32,441 bases of DNA from an uncultured Burkholderiales bacterium (GTDB lineage Bacteria > Pseudomonadota > Gammaproteobacteria > Burkholderiales > Burkholderiaceae_C), in contig CAITYM010000049.1 of assembly GCA_903896615.1 (NCBI GenBank), positions 1 through 32,441 of the forward strand, written 5' to 3'. The position numbers and the translations under genes were made by a program. Position 1 is the first letter of the stretch. Every line of letters starts with the position of its first letter. Below are positions 8,410 through 16,549 of this stretch, piece after piece. Under the pieces are notes generated by a model. That model was not told the origin of the DNA and made no database searches. It was given only the letters and a program-made list of their open reading frames with translations.

Positions 8410-9540
8410 TCAACTCCCTCTTCGCTGTTTGACAGCCTTTGATAAGAGCTCAAGCACGGGGACAGAGTCCTCCCACTTGATACAAGCATCTGTGATGCTT
8501 TGTCCAAAGTTAAGTTTCGCTACATCATCCTTACCAGGCGTGAACTTTTGAGCCCCCTCATTCAGATGGCTCTCAACCATCAGGCCAAAAATCTCCTTAG
8601 ATCCTCCACTTATTTGAGCCGCGATATCTTTCGCAACTTCTATTTGTTTGATGTGCTGTTTGCTGCTATTGGCGTGTGAGCAATCCACCATCAAGCTAGG
8701 TGTTAATTTAGCCTGGACCAACTCAGCACAAGCTACGCCCACACTTTGCTTGTCATAATTAGGAGCCTTACCGCCTCTCAAAATGACGTGACAGTCTGGG
8801 TTGCCCACTGTTTGAACAATCGCGACTTGTCCGTTTTTGTGAACAGATAAAAAGTTGTGTCCCCTTGACGCCGCTTGTATTGCATCGGTTGCAATTTTGA
8901 TATTTCCATCAGTACCGTTTTTAAAACCAATCGGCGCCGATAGCCCAGAGGCCAACTCCCGGTGCACCTGGCTCTCCGTAGTCCTCGCCCCTATTGCGCC
9001 CCAACTAATTAAGTCGCCAATGTATTGAGGGGAGATTACATCCAAGAACTCACTCCCTGCAGGCAACCCTAGGCGGTTGATCTCAATGAGGAGTTGACGC
9101 GCGATGCGAAGTCCCTCATCAATTTTAAAACTCTCATCCAAATATGGATCGTTGATGAGTCCCTTCCAACCCACAGTGGTTCTGGGTTTTTCGAAATAAA
9201 CGCGCATCACGATCTCTAATGTATCTTTAAAGCGCTCGCGCTCTATGACAAGCCGTCTCGCATACTCTAGCGCTGCTGCGGGATCATGAATAGAGCAAGG
9301 CCCCATCACCACCAACAAACGGTCGTCCTCTCCGTGCATGATGCGGTTGATGCTGCGCCGTGTATGGGTGATCAGTTCTTCAACCGGAGTTCCAAGAATA
9401 GGAAAGAAGCGGATCAAATGCTCGGGAGGAGGTAAGACTGTAATGTCTTTGATTCGCTCATCATCTGCATGGCTGGTCTTATCGATGGGCTGTGGGTTTA
9501 CCAATGAATGCACTTGTACGGGAGGGTTAGGGGTGGTCAT
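8410..9540 (-). CDS. aroG: 3-deoxy-7-phosphoheptulonate (DAHP) synthase, class I
   Basis: The enzyme condenses phosphoenolpyruvate and erythrose 4-phosphate, the first shikimate step. The 376-residue protein is the AroF/G/H type: LLVVMGPCSIHDP, the MRVYFEKPRTTVGWKGLINDP block, the GARTTESQ loop, ILRGGKAPNY and the metal-site VDCSHANS are all present. It is about 25 residues longer than E. coli AroG, mainly at the disordered N-terminus. Whether it is Phe- or Tyr-inhibited cannot be told from sequence, but its leader encodes a Phe/Tyr-rich peptide with an attenuator (9628-9754), which suggests control by both. AAGG lies about 13 nt upstream of the ATG, a loose Shine-Dalgarno. Confidence 0.95.
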   Translation of the reverse strand: MTTPNPPVQVHSLVNPQPIDKTSHADDERIKDITVLPPPEHLIRFFPILGTPVEELITHTRRSINRIMHGEDDRLLVVMGPCSIHDPAAALEYARRLVIERERFKDTLEIVMRVYFEKPRTTVGWKGLINDPYLDESFKIDEGLRIARQLLIEINRLGLPAGSEFLDVISPQYIGDLISWGAIGARTTESQVHRELASGLSAPIGFKNGTDGNIKIATDAIQAASRGHNFLSVHKNGQVAIVQTVGNPDCHVILRGGKAPNYDKQSVGVACAELVQAKLTPSLMVDCSHANSSKQHIKQIEVAKDIAAQISGGSKEIFGLMVESHLNEGAQKFTPGKDDVAKLNFGQSITDACIKWEDSVPVLELLSKAVKQRRGS

Positions 9541-9627
9541 CGCTAGCTAAGCCTTAAAGTTGAGTAATATTGAATGTTGCTGAATGTTGCTGAAGGTCTG
9601 TTGAGATGAAAAAAGATCCCACTGTGC

Positions 9628-9655
9628 AAAAAAAAACCGCCTCTGCTGGGGCGGT
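9628..9655 (-). terminator. Intrinsic terminator of the aroG attenuator (segments 3:4)
   Basis: On the minus strand ACCGCC (9655-9650) pairs with GGCGGT (9641-9636), enclosing a short loop, and nine T follow directly (9636-9628). It stands 87 bp upstream of aroG and 30 nt after the leader peptide stop. Its 5' arm overlaps the antiterminator arm at 9651-9657, so the two structures exclude each other. Confidence 0.85.
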
Positions 9656-9718
9656 CGTTTAGGAGTTCAAAGTGCTAAGGGACTTTTAAACCTCTCGACC
9701 GCTCGCAGAGCGTGAGAA
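9651..9718 (-). promoter_or_regulatory. Attenuator hairpins of aroG: 1:2 anti-antiterminator and 2:3 antiterminator
   Basis: Segment 1, CGCTC (9712-9708), pairs with GAGCG (9704-9700) across a 3-nt loop; outer TCTC and GAGA extend this 1:2 hairpin. Segment 2, GCGGTCG (9702-9696), is perfectly complementary over 7 nt to segment 3, CGACCGC (9657-9651), giving the antiterminator. Segment 3 also forms the terminator stem. Segment 1 begins 3 nt after the last Phe codon of the leader peptide (9716-9718). A ribosome stalled on the Phe/Tyr codons would mask segment 1 and favour 2:3, while free translation favours termination. The rest of the 304-bp tldD-aroG gap holds a possible -35 (TTGTCA, 9823-9818) with only a weak -10, and a repeated GCAACATTCA near aroG. 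Confidence 0.8.
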
Positions 9719-9754
9719 ATAAAAGTAGCCAAAAAAGAACTTTGAACCTTTCAT
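9686..9754 (-). CDS. Phe/Tyr-rich leader peptide of aroG
   Basis: This 22-codon open frame (ATG 9754-9752, TAA 9688-9686) contains the run FFFGYFYF at codons 6-13: five Phe and two Tyr in eight residues. It ends within the attenuator and is followed by the terminator before aroG. The logic matches enterobacterial pheL-type leaders, but the sequence differs and includes Tyr. No clear Shine-Dalgarno precedes the ATG. A 6-codon frame (ATG 9771-9769) ends with TGA overlapping this start as ATGA, and AAGG (9785-9782) lies 10 nt before that upstream ATG. The peptide might therefore be translated by coupling. Confidence 0.8.
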   Translation of the reverse strand: MKGSKFFFGYFYFSRSASGREV

Positions 9755-9844
9755 GAATGAAACTGTACCATAAATTTCAGGCCTTATTTGCAACTAATGG
9801 TCACAATTCAAAGAAGCTGACAATTGGCATTAGTGCTAGAAGGC

Positions 9845-11305
9845 TTAAGCCGTTCCCCCAACTGTCAGTCCATCTATACGCAGTGTCGGTTGACCCACAC
9901 CCACTGGAACACTTTGTCCCTCCTTACCGCAGGTCCCAACTCCGCTATCAAGTGCCATATCGTTACCGATCAAACTCACCCTTGTTAGCGCGTCAGGACC
10001 GTTACCCACTAAGGTAGCGCCTTTGATGGGGTAGAGTAATTTACCGTTCTCAACCCACCAAGCCTGGCTTGCGGAGAAGACGAATTTACCCGATGTGATA
10101 TCGACCTGTCCACCACCAAAGTTACTTGCGTAAACGCCTTTTTTAACACTGGCAATGATCTCCTCGGGCGTTTTGTCACCTGCGAGCATATAAGTGTTTG
10201 TCATTCTAGGCATGGGCACATGCGCATAACTCTCACGTCGACCGTTACCGGTTGGCGCAACCCCCATTAATCTCGCGTTCATGTTGTCTTGAATGTAGCC
10301 CTTTAAGATACCGTCCTCAATCAAGACATTTCGTTGAGTGGTGTTACCTTCATCATCGACATTCAAGGAGCCTCTGCGGTCTGACAAGGTACCGTCATCA
10401 AGGACTGTCACGCCTTTGGAGGCCACTCGCTGACCAATACGCCCCGCAAAAGCACTTGAGCCTTTGCGGTTAAAGTCGCCCTCCAAGCCGTGTCCAATAG
10501 CTTCGTGCAACAAAATGCCTGGCCAACCTGAACCAAGCACAACAGTCATCTCACCAGCAGGGGCTGCTTGCGCTTGCAAATTAGTAATCGCCGCTTGAAC
10601 AGCCTCATCAACATACTTCTCAAGCATTCCTTGATCAAAGTATGCCAATCCAAATCGGCCCCCGCCGCCGGAGGAGCCGACTTCACGTCTTGCTCCTTGC
10701 TCAGCGATGACCGACAAGCTCAGGCGAACCAAAGGGCGCACATCTGCTGCAAGCAATCCATCAGCGCGTGCGACCATCACTACGTCATATTCACTAGCCA
10801 AACCAGCCATCACCTGAACGATGCGCGGGTCCTTTGCACGGGCCATCTTCTCTATTCGCTCGAGTAACTGTACCTTGTCCGCACTCCCCAAGCTTGCTAT
10901 GGGATCTTGGTCTAAGTACAGACTCCGGGTCGCGGGGATGCTTTGCTTTGGAATTTGAACGCTTCGCTCTTGCCCGGCATGTGCGATGGTCCTCACTGTG
11001 TTGGCAGCATCCATGAGTGCGTGCATTGAAATGTCATCCGAGTAGGCAAAAGCAGTCTTCTCCCCACTCACAGCCCTAACACCCACACCTTGGTCAATAC
11101 TGAAGGATCCGGTCTTAACGATGCCCTCCTCTAAGCTCCACCCCTCGGAGCGCGTGTACTGAAAATAAAGATCAGCATCATCGACTCGGTGCGCACGAAT
11201 TTGGGCAAGCGCACGGCTCAAATGCGATTCGTCTAAACCGTAAGGTTCTAGTAATAATCGACGTGCTATGGATAAGCGTTCTAAGGTGGGTTCTCTTGAG
11301 ATCAT
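9845..11305 (-). CDS. tldD: TldD metalloprotease subunit
   Basis: TldD forms a heterodimeric zinc protease with TldE (PmbA) that degrades unstructured peptides and matures microcin B17 and CcdA-like substrates in E. coli. The 486-residue protein carries the metal-binding HEAIGHGLEGD motif at 267-277 and the family blocks GSSGGGGRFGLAYF and GWPGILLHE. The C-terminal region contains the conserved GNGRRESYAHVPMPRMTNTY sequence. Length is normal. In other Burkholderiales tldD commonly precedes aroG, as here. The usual upstream neighbours (nitrilase, YhdP, glnE) are not present; a dehydrogenase gene lies upstream instead. Confidence 0.95.
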   Translation of the reverse strand: MISREPTLERLSIARRLLLEPYGLDESHLSRALAQIRAHRVDDADLYFQYTRSEGWSLEEGIVKTGSFSIDQGVGVRAVSGEKTAFAYSDDISMHALMDAANTVRTIAHAGQERSVQIPKQSIPATRSLYLDQDPIASLGSADKVQLLERIEKMARAKDPRIVQVMAGLASEYDVVMVARADGLLAADVRPLVRLSLSVIAEQGARREVGSSGGGGRFGLAYFDQGMLEKYVDEAVQAAITNLQAQAAPAGEMTVVLGSGWPGILLHEAIGHGLEGDFNRKGSSAFAGRIGQRVASKGVTVLDDGTLSDRRGSLNVDDEGNTTQRNVLIEDGILKGYIQDNMNARLMGVAPTGNGRRESYAHVPMPRMTNTYMLAGDKTPEEIIASVKKGVYASNFGGGQVDITSGKFVFSASQAWWVENGKLLYPIKGATLVGNGPDALTRVSLIGNDMALDSGVGTCGKEGQSVPVGVGQPTLRIDGLTVGGTA

Positions 11306-11380
11306 GAGTCCATTGTAATGGCGCTCTCATTCTCGCGCACAACTCCAGGACATTACATGGAACCGAGCTTTAAAGGCTCC

Positions 11381-11442
11381 TTACCTGCCCTTTAGTGCCC
11401 TTTAGTGCCCCTTACCACCCCTTACCTGCCCCTTACCTGCCC
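11381..11442 (-). repeat. 10/11-bp tandem repeat crossing the dehydrogenase stop codon
   Basis: Six imperfect units run in series on the plus strand: TTACCTGCCC, TTTAGTGCCC twice, CTTACCACCC, CTTACCTGCCC twice. The dehydrogenase gene reads into the array on the minus strand; its last residues (GQVRGR) and its TAA (11424-11422) are repeat sequence. Because the unit is 10-11 bp, copy change would shift the frame at the C-terminus. Confidence 0.85.
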
Positions 11443-12363
11443 CTTAAAGTTTCTCAAAAAGGCGAGCATTGCCGCATCATCGCAAGAAGCCAGTCCACTC
11501 GCGCAGGCATCTTTAAAGGTTTGAACGGCGCTTGAGCCAAGCGGGCCAATGTATCCAGCATCTATGCCCATTTCTAGAGCCATGCGAGTATCTTTTTCTA
11601 AAAGAGTCATGTGCGCTAAGGGCACTAATTTGAGTGGGTCAGTGCCCTGAGCGCTAATTGCGCGCCCCATTCGCTCAGAGCCCACCCAACTTTGGCCGCT
11701 AGAGGACTCGATTACCTTTAACGTTGTTGCTAGGTCTAAGCCCACTTTCTCAGCCATTGCTAGAAGTTCGGCGCTGGCAACCAAATTAATCCCGGCTAAC
11801 AAATTATTGATTAGCTTTGTTTTAGAGCCGTCCCCAACTTTCTCGCTCATAAAAAATACTGGATCCGCCAACGCGCGCAGCAAAGTTTCTTGCTTTTGCC
11901 AGGTCTCATGCAGGCATGCGGTCATCAAACTCATGCGCCCCTCTAGAGCGCGCACTGGACCACCTGACATTGGAGCGTCAATCACACTCGCCCCCTGGCG
12001 CAATATGGCTTGTGAGAACCGGATAACGTCTTTTGGAGCAATGGTTGGACAAAGTAGCACAGTGTGCTCTGCTCCAAGTTTAGGCAACAACCCCTCACTT
12101 TGCTCGTCACCCTCTAACACCTTAGCTACTTGTTCTGCGTCGACTACAGCTATGATGATCGTCTTACAAATAGCGGCTAATTGGCTTGGATGATCAAGCA
12201 CTTGGGCACCACACCTTTGAAGGGTCTGGGACTTTACAGCGTCGATATCGTGAACAGCAACTCGCCAACCCTTCGTTAGTAAATTTTGGGCCATAGCGCC
12301 GCCCATATTGCCAACACCTATTACCCCAACTTGCCAGCCTACCCCTGGATCAATGGGCTTCAT
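11422..12363 (-). CDS. Beta-hydroxyacid dehydrogenase (3-hydroxyisobutyrate dehydrogenase family)
   Basis: The 313-residue NAD(P)-dependent enzyme has a Rossmann motif GVIGVGNMGGAMA at 13-25, the substrate-binding motif DAPMSGGPVRALEG at 129-142, and the catalytic Lys183 within GDGSKTKLINN (178-187). The family oxidises or reduces small beta-hydroxyacids such as 3-hydroxyisobutyrate, tartronate semialdehyde or threonate; the substrate here is unknown. Its ATG overlaps the rodA stop as TAATG, so the two are coupled, an unusual pairing with no obvious functional link. The extreme C-terminus comes from a tandem repeat and may be a recent alteration. Confidence 0.85.
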   Translation of the reverse strand: MKPIDPGVGWQVGVIGVGNMGGAMAQNLLTKGWRVAVHDIDAVKSQTLQRCGAQVLDHPSQLAAICKTIIIAVVDAEQVAKVLEGDEQSEGLLPKLGAEHTVLLCPTIAPKDVIRFSQAILRQGASVIDAPMSGGPVRALEGRMSLMTACLHETWQKQETLLRALADPVFFMSEKVGDGSKTKLINNLLAGINLVASAELLAMAEKVGLDLATTLKVIESSSGQSWVGSERMGRAISAQGTDPLKLVPLAHMTLLEKDTRMALEMGIDAGYIGPLGSSAVQTFKDACASGLASCDDAAMLAFLRNFKGQVRGR

Positions 12364-13517
12364 TAAGACTGGACCAATTGTTTGGCCTTAGCAACGGACA
12401 TCAATATACCAATGCCAAACCCAAGCGTCACCATCGCAGTGCCTCCGTAACTAATGAAGGGCAGAGGAACGCCAACGACGGGCAAAATACCGCTGACCAT
12501 ACCCATATTTACAAATGCATAGGTAAAGAAAATAAGGGTGATACTGCCCGCCAATAAACGCGCAAACAAAGTGGGGCCTTGTTGAGCGATGGTAAGCCCG
12601 CGCAGCACTAGGAAGATAAATCCGCCGATTAGCATCAAATTACCAAATAGTCCAAACTCCTCTGAGTAAGCAGCAAATACAAAATCAGTTGTACTCTCAG
12701 GGATAAAGTCTAAGTGAGCCTGTGTTCCTTGCCCGAACCCTTTGCCCCAAAATCCGCCTGAACCAATGGCAATCATCCCCTGAATGATGTGAAAACCTTT
12801 ACCCAGCGGATCTCGCCCGGGATCAAGTAAAGTGCAAATTCGTTGTTGCTGGTAATCGTGCAGAAGAGGCCAATGAAAACCATCTGCACAAAGCGTTGGC
12901 TCAAACACCACCAGCAGTGTCACACTAACCAATCCTATGAGCACGGGGGGCACGATTAACCACCAACTAAGACCTGCAAAGAAGATCACAAAGAGTCCTG
13001 CGGACAGGACCAAAATGGCGGTACCTAAATCGGGTTGACGAATAATCAAGGCAACGGGTACAAAAAGCAAGACACTGGCAACAAGAAAGTCCAAGGGCCT
13101 GAGTTGACCCTCCCGCTTTTGGAACCACCAAGACAAAGCAAGCGGCATGGCAATTTTCAAAATCTCACTAGGCTGAATCACAACACCAATGTTGAGCCAG
13201 CGCTGGGCCCCCTTTTTGGTCAGTCCAAAAAGTGCTACAGCAACCAAGAGTGCGAGTCCAACTGTATAAAGTGGCATTGCAAACGTCATGAGCCTTTGGG
13301 GAGGTATTTGGGCAACGCAAAACATAATGACTGTTGCAAGCATCATGTTACGCAGTTGATCCCAAAACCTTTGCCCGTCCCCGTATCCCGAGGAGTACAT
13401 GGTCAAAAGTCCTGCACAAGCCAAAATTGCGACTGCTAACGCCAAAGGTCCGTCAAACCCCTTGAGCAGGGGTGACAGTCGATAATACAAGTTGGGCCGA
13501 TTAAATACAGTTGGCAT
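12363..13517 (-). CDS. rodA: Rod-shape SEDS glycosyltransferase RodA
   Basis: RodA is the SEDS peptidoglycan polymerase of the elongation machinery and works with PBP2 and MreBCD in the inner membrane. The 384-residue protein has about ten membrane helices and the family blocks GAQRWLNIG, PSEILKIAMPLAL, RQPDLGTAILV and the C-terminal PLPFISYGGTAMV. It is RodA rather than FtsW: it lacks the long FtsW N-terminus, and a separate ftsW lies in the dcw cluster at 27559-28869. In most relatives rodA follows mreBCD-mrdA. Here the upstream neighbour is a divergent esterase gene, so mrdA is elsewhere. Confidence 0.93.
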   Translation of the reverse strand: MPTVFNRPNLYYRLSPLLKGFDGPLALAVAILACAGLLTMYSSGYGDGQRFWDQLRNMMLATVIMFCVAQIPPQRLMTFAMPLYTVGLALLVAVALFGLTKKGAQRWLNIGVVIQPSEILKIAMPLALSWWFQKREGQLRPLDFLVASVLLFVPVALIIRQPDLGTAILVLSAGLFVIFFAGLSWWLIVPPVLIGLVSVTLLVVFEPTLCADGFHWPLLHDYQQQRICTLLDPGRDPLGKGFHIIQGMIAIGSGGFWGKGFGQGTQAHLDFIPESTTDFVFAAYSEEFGLFGNLMLIGGFIFLVLRGLTIAQQGPTLFARLLAGSITLIFFTYAFVNMGMVSGILPVVGVPLPFISYGGTAMVTLGFGIGILMSVAKAKQLVQS

Positions 13518-13627
13518 AAATAAATACGAAAAACTAAATACGAAATACTGAAGTCAGTTCAAATGTCAGGCGACCCATTCACCGAGCACATCGTCTCTAA
13601 GTTTGAATTATCACTCAGAAATCAATC

Positions 13628-14233
13628 ATGCTTCACCATCTCTTATACCTACACGGCTTTCGCTCCTCTCCCCTGTCTTATAAGGCACAGCATCTGAGCG
13701 AAATTTTTAAAAATCACTACCCCAGTGTCCAGTGGGTCTGCCCCCAATTGCCACCCTCTCCAAAGGATGCGGCTGAGTTGATACTTGAATTAACCCCTCA
13801 GTGGGATCCTAAGTCTAGCGCTGTCATTGGCTCCTCCTTAGGGGGCTTTTATGCCAACTGGCTTGCAAACCAAAGGGGATTCAGGAGTATTTTGATCAAC
13901 CCTGCTACGGACCCGGCGAGAGATTTACGCCGTTATATTGGCCATCAAAAGAATTGGCAAACCCCAAATGATTCTTTTTATTTTAAAGAGCAATACTTAG
14001 CTGAGTTGATGAGCCTCTACCCTGTAGCCTCACACATAAGCACCGCCTCCAAGGCTCAGAAACTTTTAATGGCCTGCAAAGGGGATGAAGTGCTCGATTG
14101 GAGGGAAATGGTTGAAACACACCAAGGGGCAACTCAGTACATCATTGAAGGCTCTAACCATGCGATGTCAGATTTTGATCAACATTTAGGTGTGTTGCTG
14201 AAATTTTTAGGTTTGCACAGCAACCCAAACTAG
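13628..14233 (+). CDS. YqiA/YcfP-family alpha/beta hydrolase (esterase)
   Basis: The 201-residue protein has the small alpha/beta-hydrolase fold of the YqiA family: LHGFRSSP oxyanion region at 8-15, nucleophile elbow GSSLGG with Ser70, acidic residues in GDEVLD (Asp153 or Asp157), and His178 in SNHAMSDF. The E. coli family member has esterase activity on short acyl esters; the natural substrate is unknown. It precedes the RNase II-like gene by 22 nt in a plus-strand run, the same pairing seen in other Burkholderiales, and is divergent from rodA across a 110-bp gap. Confidence 0.85.
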   Translation: MLHHLLYLHGFRSSPLSYKAQHLSEIFKNHYPSVQWVCPQLPPSPKDAAELILELTPQWDPKSSAVIGSSLGGFYANWLANQRGFRSILINPATDPARDLRRYIGHQKNWQTPNDSFYFKEQYLAELMSLYPVASHISTASKAQKLLMACKGDEVLDWREMVETHQGATQYIIEGSNHAMSDFDQHLGVLLKFLGLHSNPN

Positions 14234-14255
14234 CCAACCATGGGACAATGCTTGG

Positions 14256-16502
14256 ATGTATGCATTATTTGAAGATTCGGGAAAATTACACTCTGGGCGC
14301 ATTTTGTCCCAAGCACAAGCGTCTGCACAAATTGAGTTAGAAACTGGCAAACGTCTTAAGGTCAAGGACGCAGCGGTTTTACTAAAGTTTGAGAGTCCCG
14401 AGCCAACTCTGCTTTTATCTCAGTCCCAAGACCTGGCTAAAGAAATTGAGCTGCAAATAGCCTGGGAATTCTCGCCCAGTGAAGAGTTCAGCTTCCAAGA
14501 CTTGAGTGTTGAGTATTTCAGCGCCAATCCCACGTTGAGTGAGCAAGTTGCAATGCTCTTAACCCTACAAGGGGCGCCGCACTACTTTAGACGCTCTGGC
14601 AAGGGGAGGTTTAAAAAAGCAAGTGCAGAAGTGATTGAACAAGCGTTGCTAGCTATTGAGCGAAAAAAAGAGGCGGCAGCGCAACTCGATATCTGGGCAA
14701 CTGAGCTTGTAAACGGTGTTTGCCCGCAACCGGTTTTGCAAGATATTTACAAAATTTTATTCAAACCGGATAAAAATTCAGCCGCGTACAAATGCGTTGT
14801 CGAGGCTGCAAAGAGGTGTCAAAAACCGGCCATGCAAGTTCTGCAAAATGCAGGAGCCATTGCATCTGCCTACGAGTTTCATTGGCAGCGTTTTTTATTT
14901 GACCACTTCCCCAAGGGCACTCAATTCCCTGCTCAATTGACACCCCCTGAGAGCACACAAGTTGAGAGCCTAACAAAACACCTCCCCCTATCAGCGGCCA
15001 AGGCATACTCAATTGACGACTCCCACACAACAGAGATCGATGATGCGCTATCTGTTCAAGGCTTGAGCACTGAGGAAATTACAGTAGGTATACACATTGC
15101 AGCGCCTGCACTTTGGATCAAAACACAGGACCCCGTTGATCTCGTTGCTAAATCCCGACTATCAACGGTTTATATGCCTGGTGCCAAAATCACTATGCTC
15201 CCTAAATCCATTATTGAGCATTTCACACTTACACAGGGCAGACTTTGTCCAGCGCTATCTTTGTATGTCACATTTGACGCCTCTACGCTAAGTATTCGAA
15301 GTACGAGGACTTCAATTGAGCGTGTGCATATTGAAAGAAATCTTAGACACGATCAACTCGATCACATTGTGACGCCAAGGTGGCTTGCTTCATTTGATAG
15401 TTCCTTGGCTATCCATAATGAGAAAGCGCCAGGTCAAACCATCGTCACTGCGTCTGAGGACGCGAGTGCTTCAGCATTAGCATTAGCATCAACTTTGCCT
15501 GGCGCTGAGCTTGCTTTCTTGTACCGTCTTGCCCTTCATTTAAAAGCAGCCCGTGAAGTGGTCCGGGGTAAACCTGAAAACTTTAATCGACCCGATTTTA
15601 ATTTTCGCCTCGAACGCACCGAGAGTGAGGCATCAAGTGGTGCCCCCTTAAGAGGGGACGAACCCGTTCATTTGGAGCCCAGACACAGAGGCGCGCCGCT
15701 GGATTTAATAGTTGCTGAGGCAATGATTTTGGCCAACAGCACTTGGGGTAAATGGATGGCAGATCTGGGTGTTCCCGCTATCTACAGAAGTCAAGCCAGT
15801 ATGGCTCCTGGTATTAAAGTCCGCATGGGCACCAAAGCACTTCCCCATGCAGGAATTGGTGTACCTTGTTACGCATGGAGTACGTCCCCACTTAGGAGGT
15901 ATACCGATTTAGTCAATCAGTGGCAAATCTGTGCTTGCGCGGAGCACGGCGCAACCGCGGCACTGGTGGCTCCTTTCAAGCCCAAAGACACCGACCTTTT
16001 GGTGATCATCTCCGCGTTTGATGCCACTTACTCTGCCTACAACGCCTATCAATCGAGCATGGAGAGGTACTGGACACTTAAGTACATAGAGCAACAAAAT
16101 ATTCAAGAAGTAACTGTGAATATTTTCAAAACCTATCCCGGCACGCCGCCCCTTGGACGTGCAGATACCCTTCCCTTGGTGCTCAGCATCAACGGCGCAC
16201 CCGAGATTCCTAGAGGTTCGCTTGTGCGAGTTCGTTTGAGTGGGGTTGATCTAATGACTCTTGATATTAAGGCGGATTTTATTGAGCTGAGCCACTCCCC
16301 TAGCGGGGCGGGCAATGAAATTAGGACTGAGAATGAGTTGGAAGATGAGTTCAGTGAAGACTTTGATAACTCCCCCATCGTGCAAAGTGTGGCTATTGAT
16401 TTAGATCTTGATGCAGCGCAAAATGATGAATCAATTGAATTCACAACAAAGGAAGACCGCGTTGTTTCAACAGTAACTGATTCAAGTGAAATTCAACCTT
16501 AA
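14256..16502 (+). CDS. RNase II-family (RNB domain) exoribonuclease
   Basis: The family degrades RNA 3' to 5' with two magnesium ions. The 748-residue protein has an atypical N-terminal region (about 1-240), the RNB catalytic domain from about 243, and a C-terminal part ending in an acidic low-complexity tail (from about 690). The catalytic cluster is present: IDDSHTTEIDDALSV places Asp254, Asp255, Asp262 and Asp263 near the metal site, and SPLRRYTDL at about 544-552 holds the conserved arginines. A short ALA-type 6-bp repeat lies near 15470-15490. It is the Burkholderiales RNB variant rather than canonical Rnb or Rnr, so no symbol is given. The ATG at 14256 opens with MYALFE. Confidence 0.88.
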   Translation: MYALFEDSGKLHSGRILSQAQASAQIELETGKRLKVKDAAVLLKFESPEPTLLLSQSQDLAKEIELQIAWEFSPSEEFSFQDLSVEYFSANPTLSEQVAMLLTLQGAPHYFRRSGKGRFKKASAEVIEQALLAIERKKEAAAQLDIWATELVNGVCPQPVLQDIYKILFKPDKNSAAYKCVVEAAKRCQKPAMQVLQNAGAIASAYEFHWQRFLFDHFPKGTQFPAQLTPPESTQVESLTKHLPLSAAKAYSIDDSHTTEIDDALSVQGLSTEEITVGIHIAAPALWIKTQDPVDLVAKSRLSTVYMPGAKITMLPKSIIEHFTLTQGRLCPALSLYVTFDASTLSIRSTRTSIERVHIERNLRHDQLDHIVTPRWLASFDSSLAIHNEKAPGQTIVTASEDASASALALASTLPGAELAFLYRLALHLKAAREVVRGKPENFNRPDFNFRLERTESEASSGAPLRGDEPVHLEPRHRGAPLDLIVAEAMILANSTWGKWMADLGVPAIYRSQASMAPGIKVRMGTKALPHAGIGVPCYAWSTSPLRRYTDLVNQWQICACAEHGATAALVAPFKPKDTDLLVIISAFDATYSAYNAYQSSMERYWTLKYIEQQNIQEVTVNIFKTYPGTPPLGRADTLPLVLSINGAPEIPRGSLVRVRLSGVDLMTLDIKADFIELSHSPSGAGNEIRTENELEDEFSEDFDNSPIVQSVAIDLDLDAAQNDESIEFTTKEDRVVSTVTDSSEIQP

Positions 16503-16549
16503 TTTCAGCCACAAACTTACCGCTAAGATACTTAAATTGAATTTTTTTG

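Noticed and set aside
9842-9851. GGCTTAAGCC palindrome at the end of tldD as a terminator
   Set aside because: It lies within the coding end, has no loop and no T tract follows on the minus strand.
13035-13439. 134-residue plus-strand frame opposite rodA
   Set aside because: It is a shadow of a membrane protein gene; composition is low-complexity and polar with no family resemblance.
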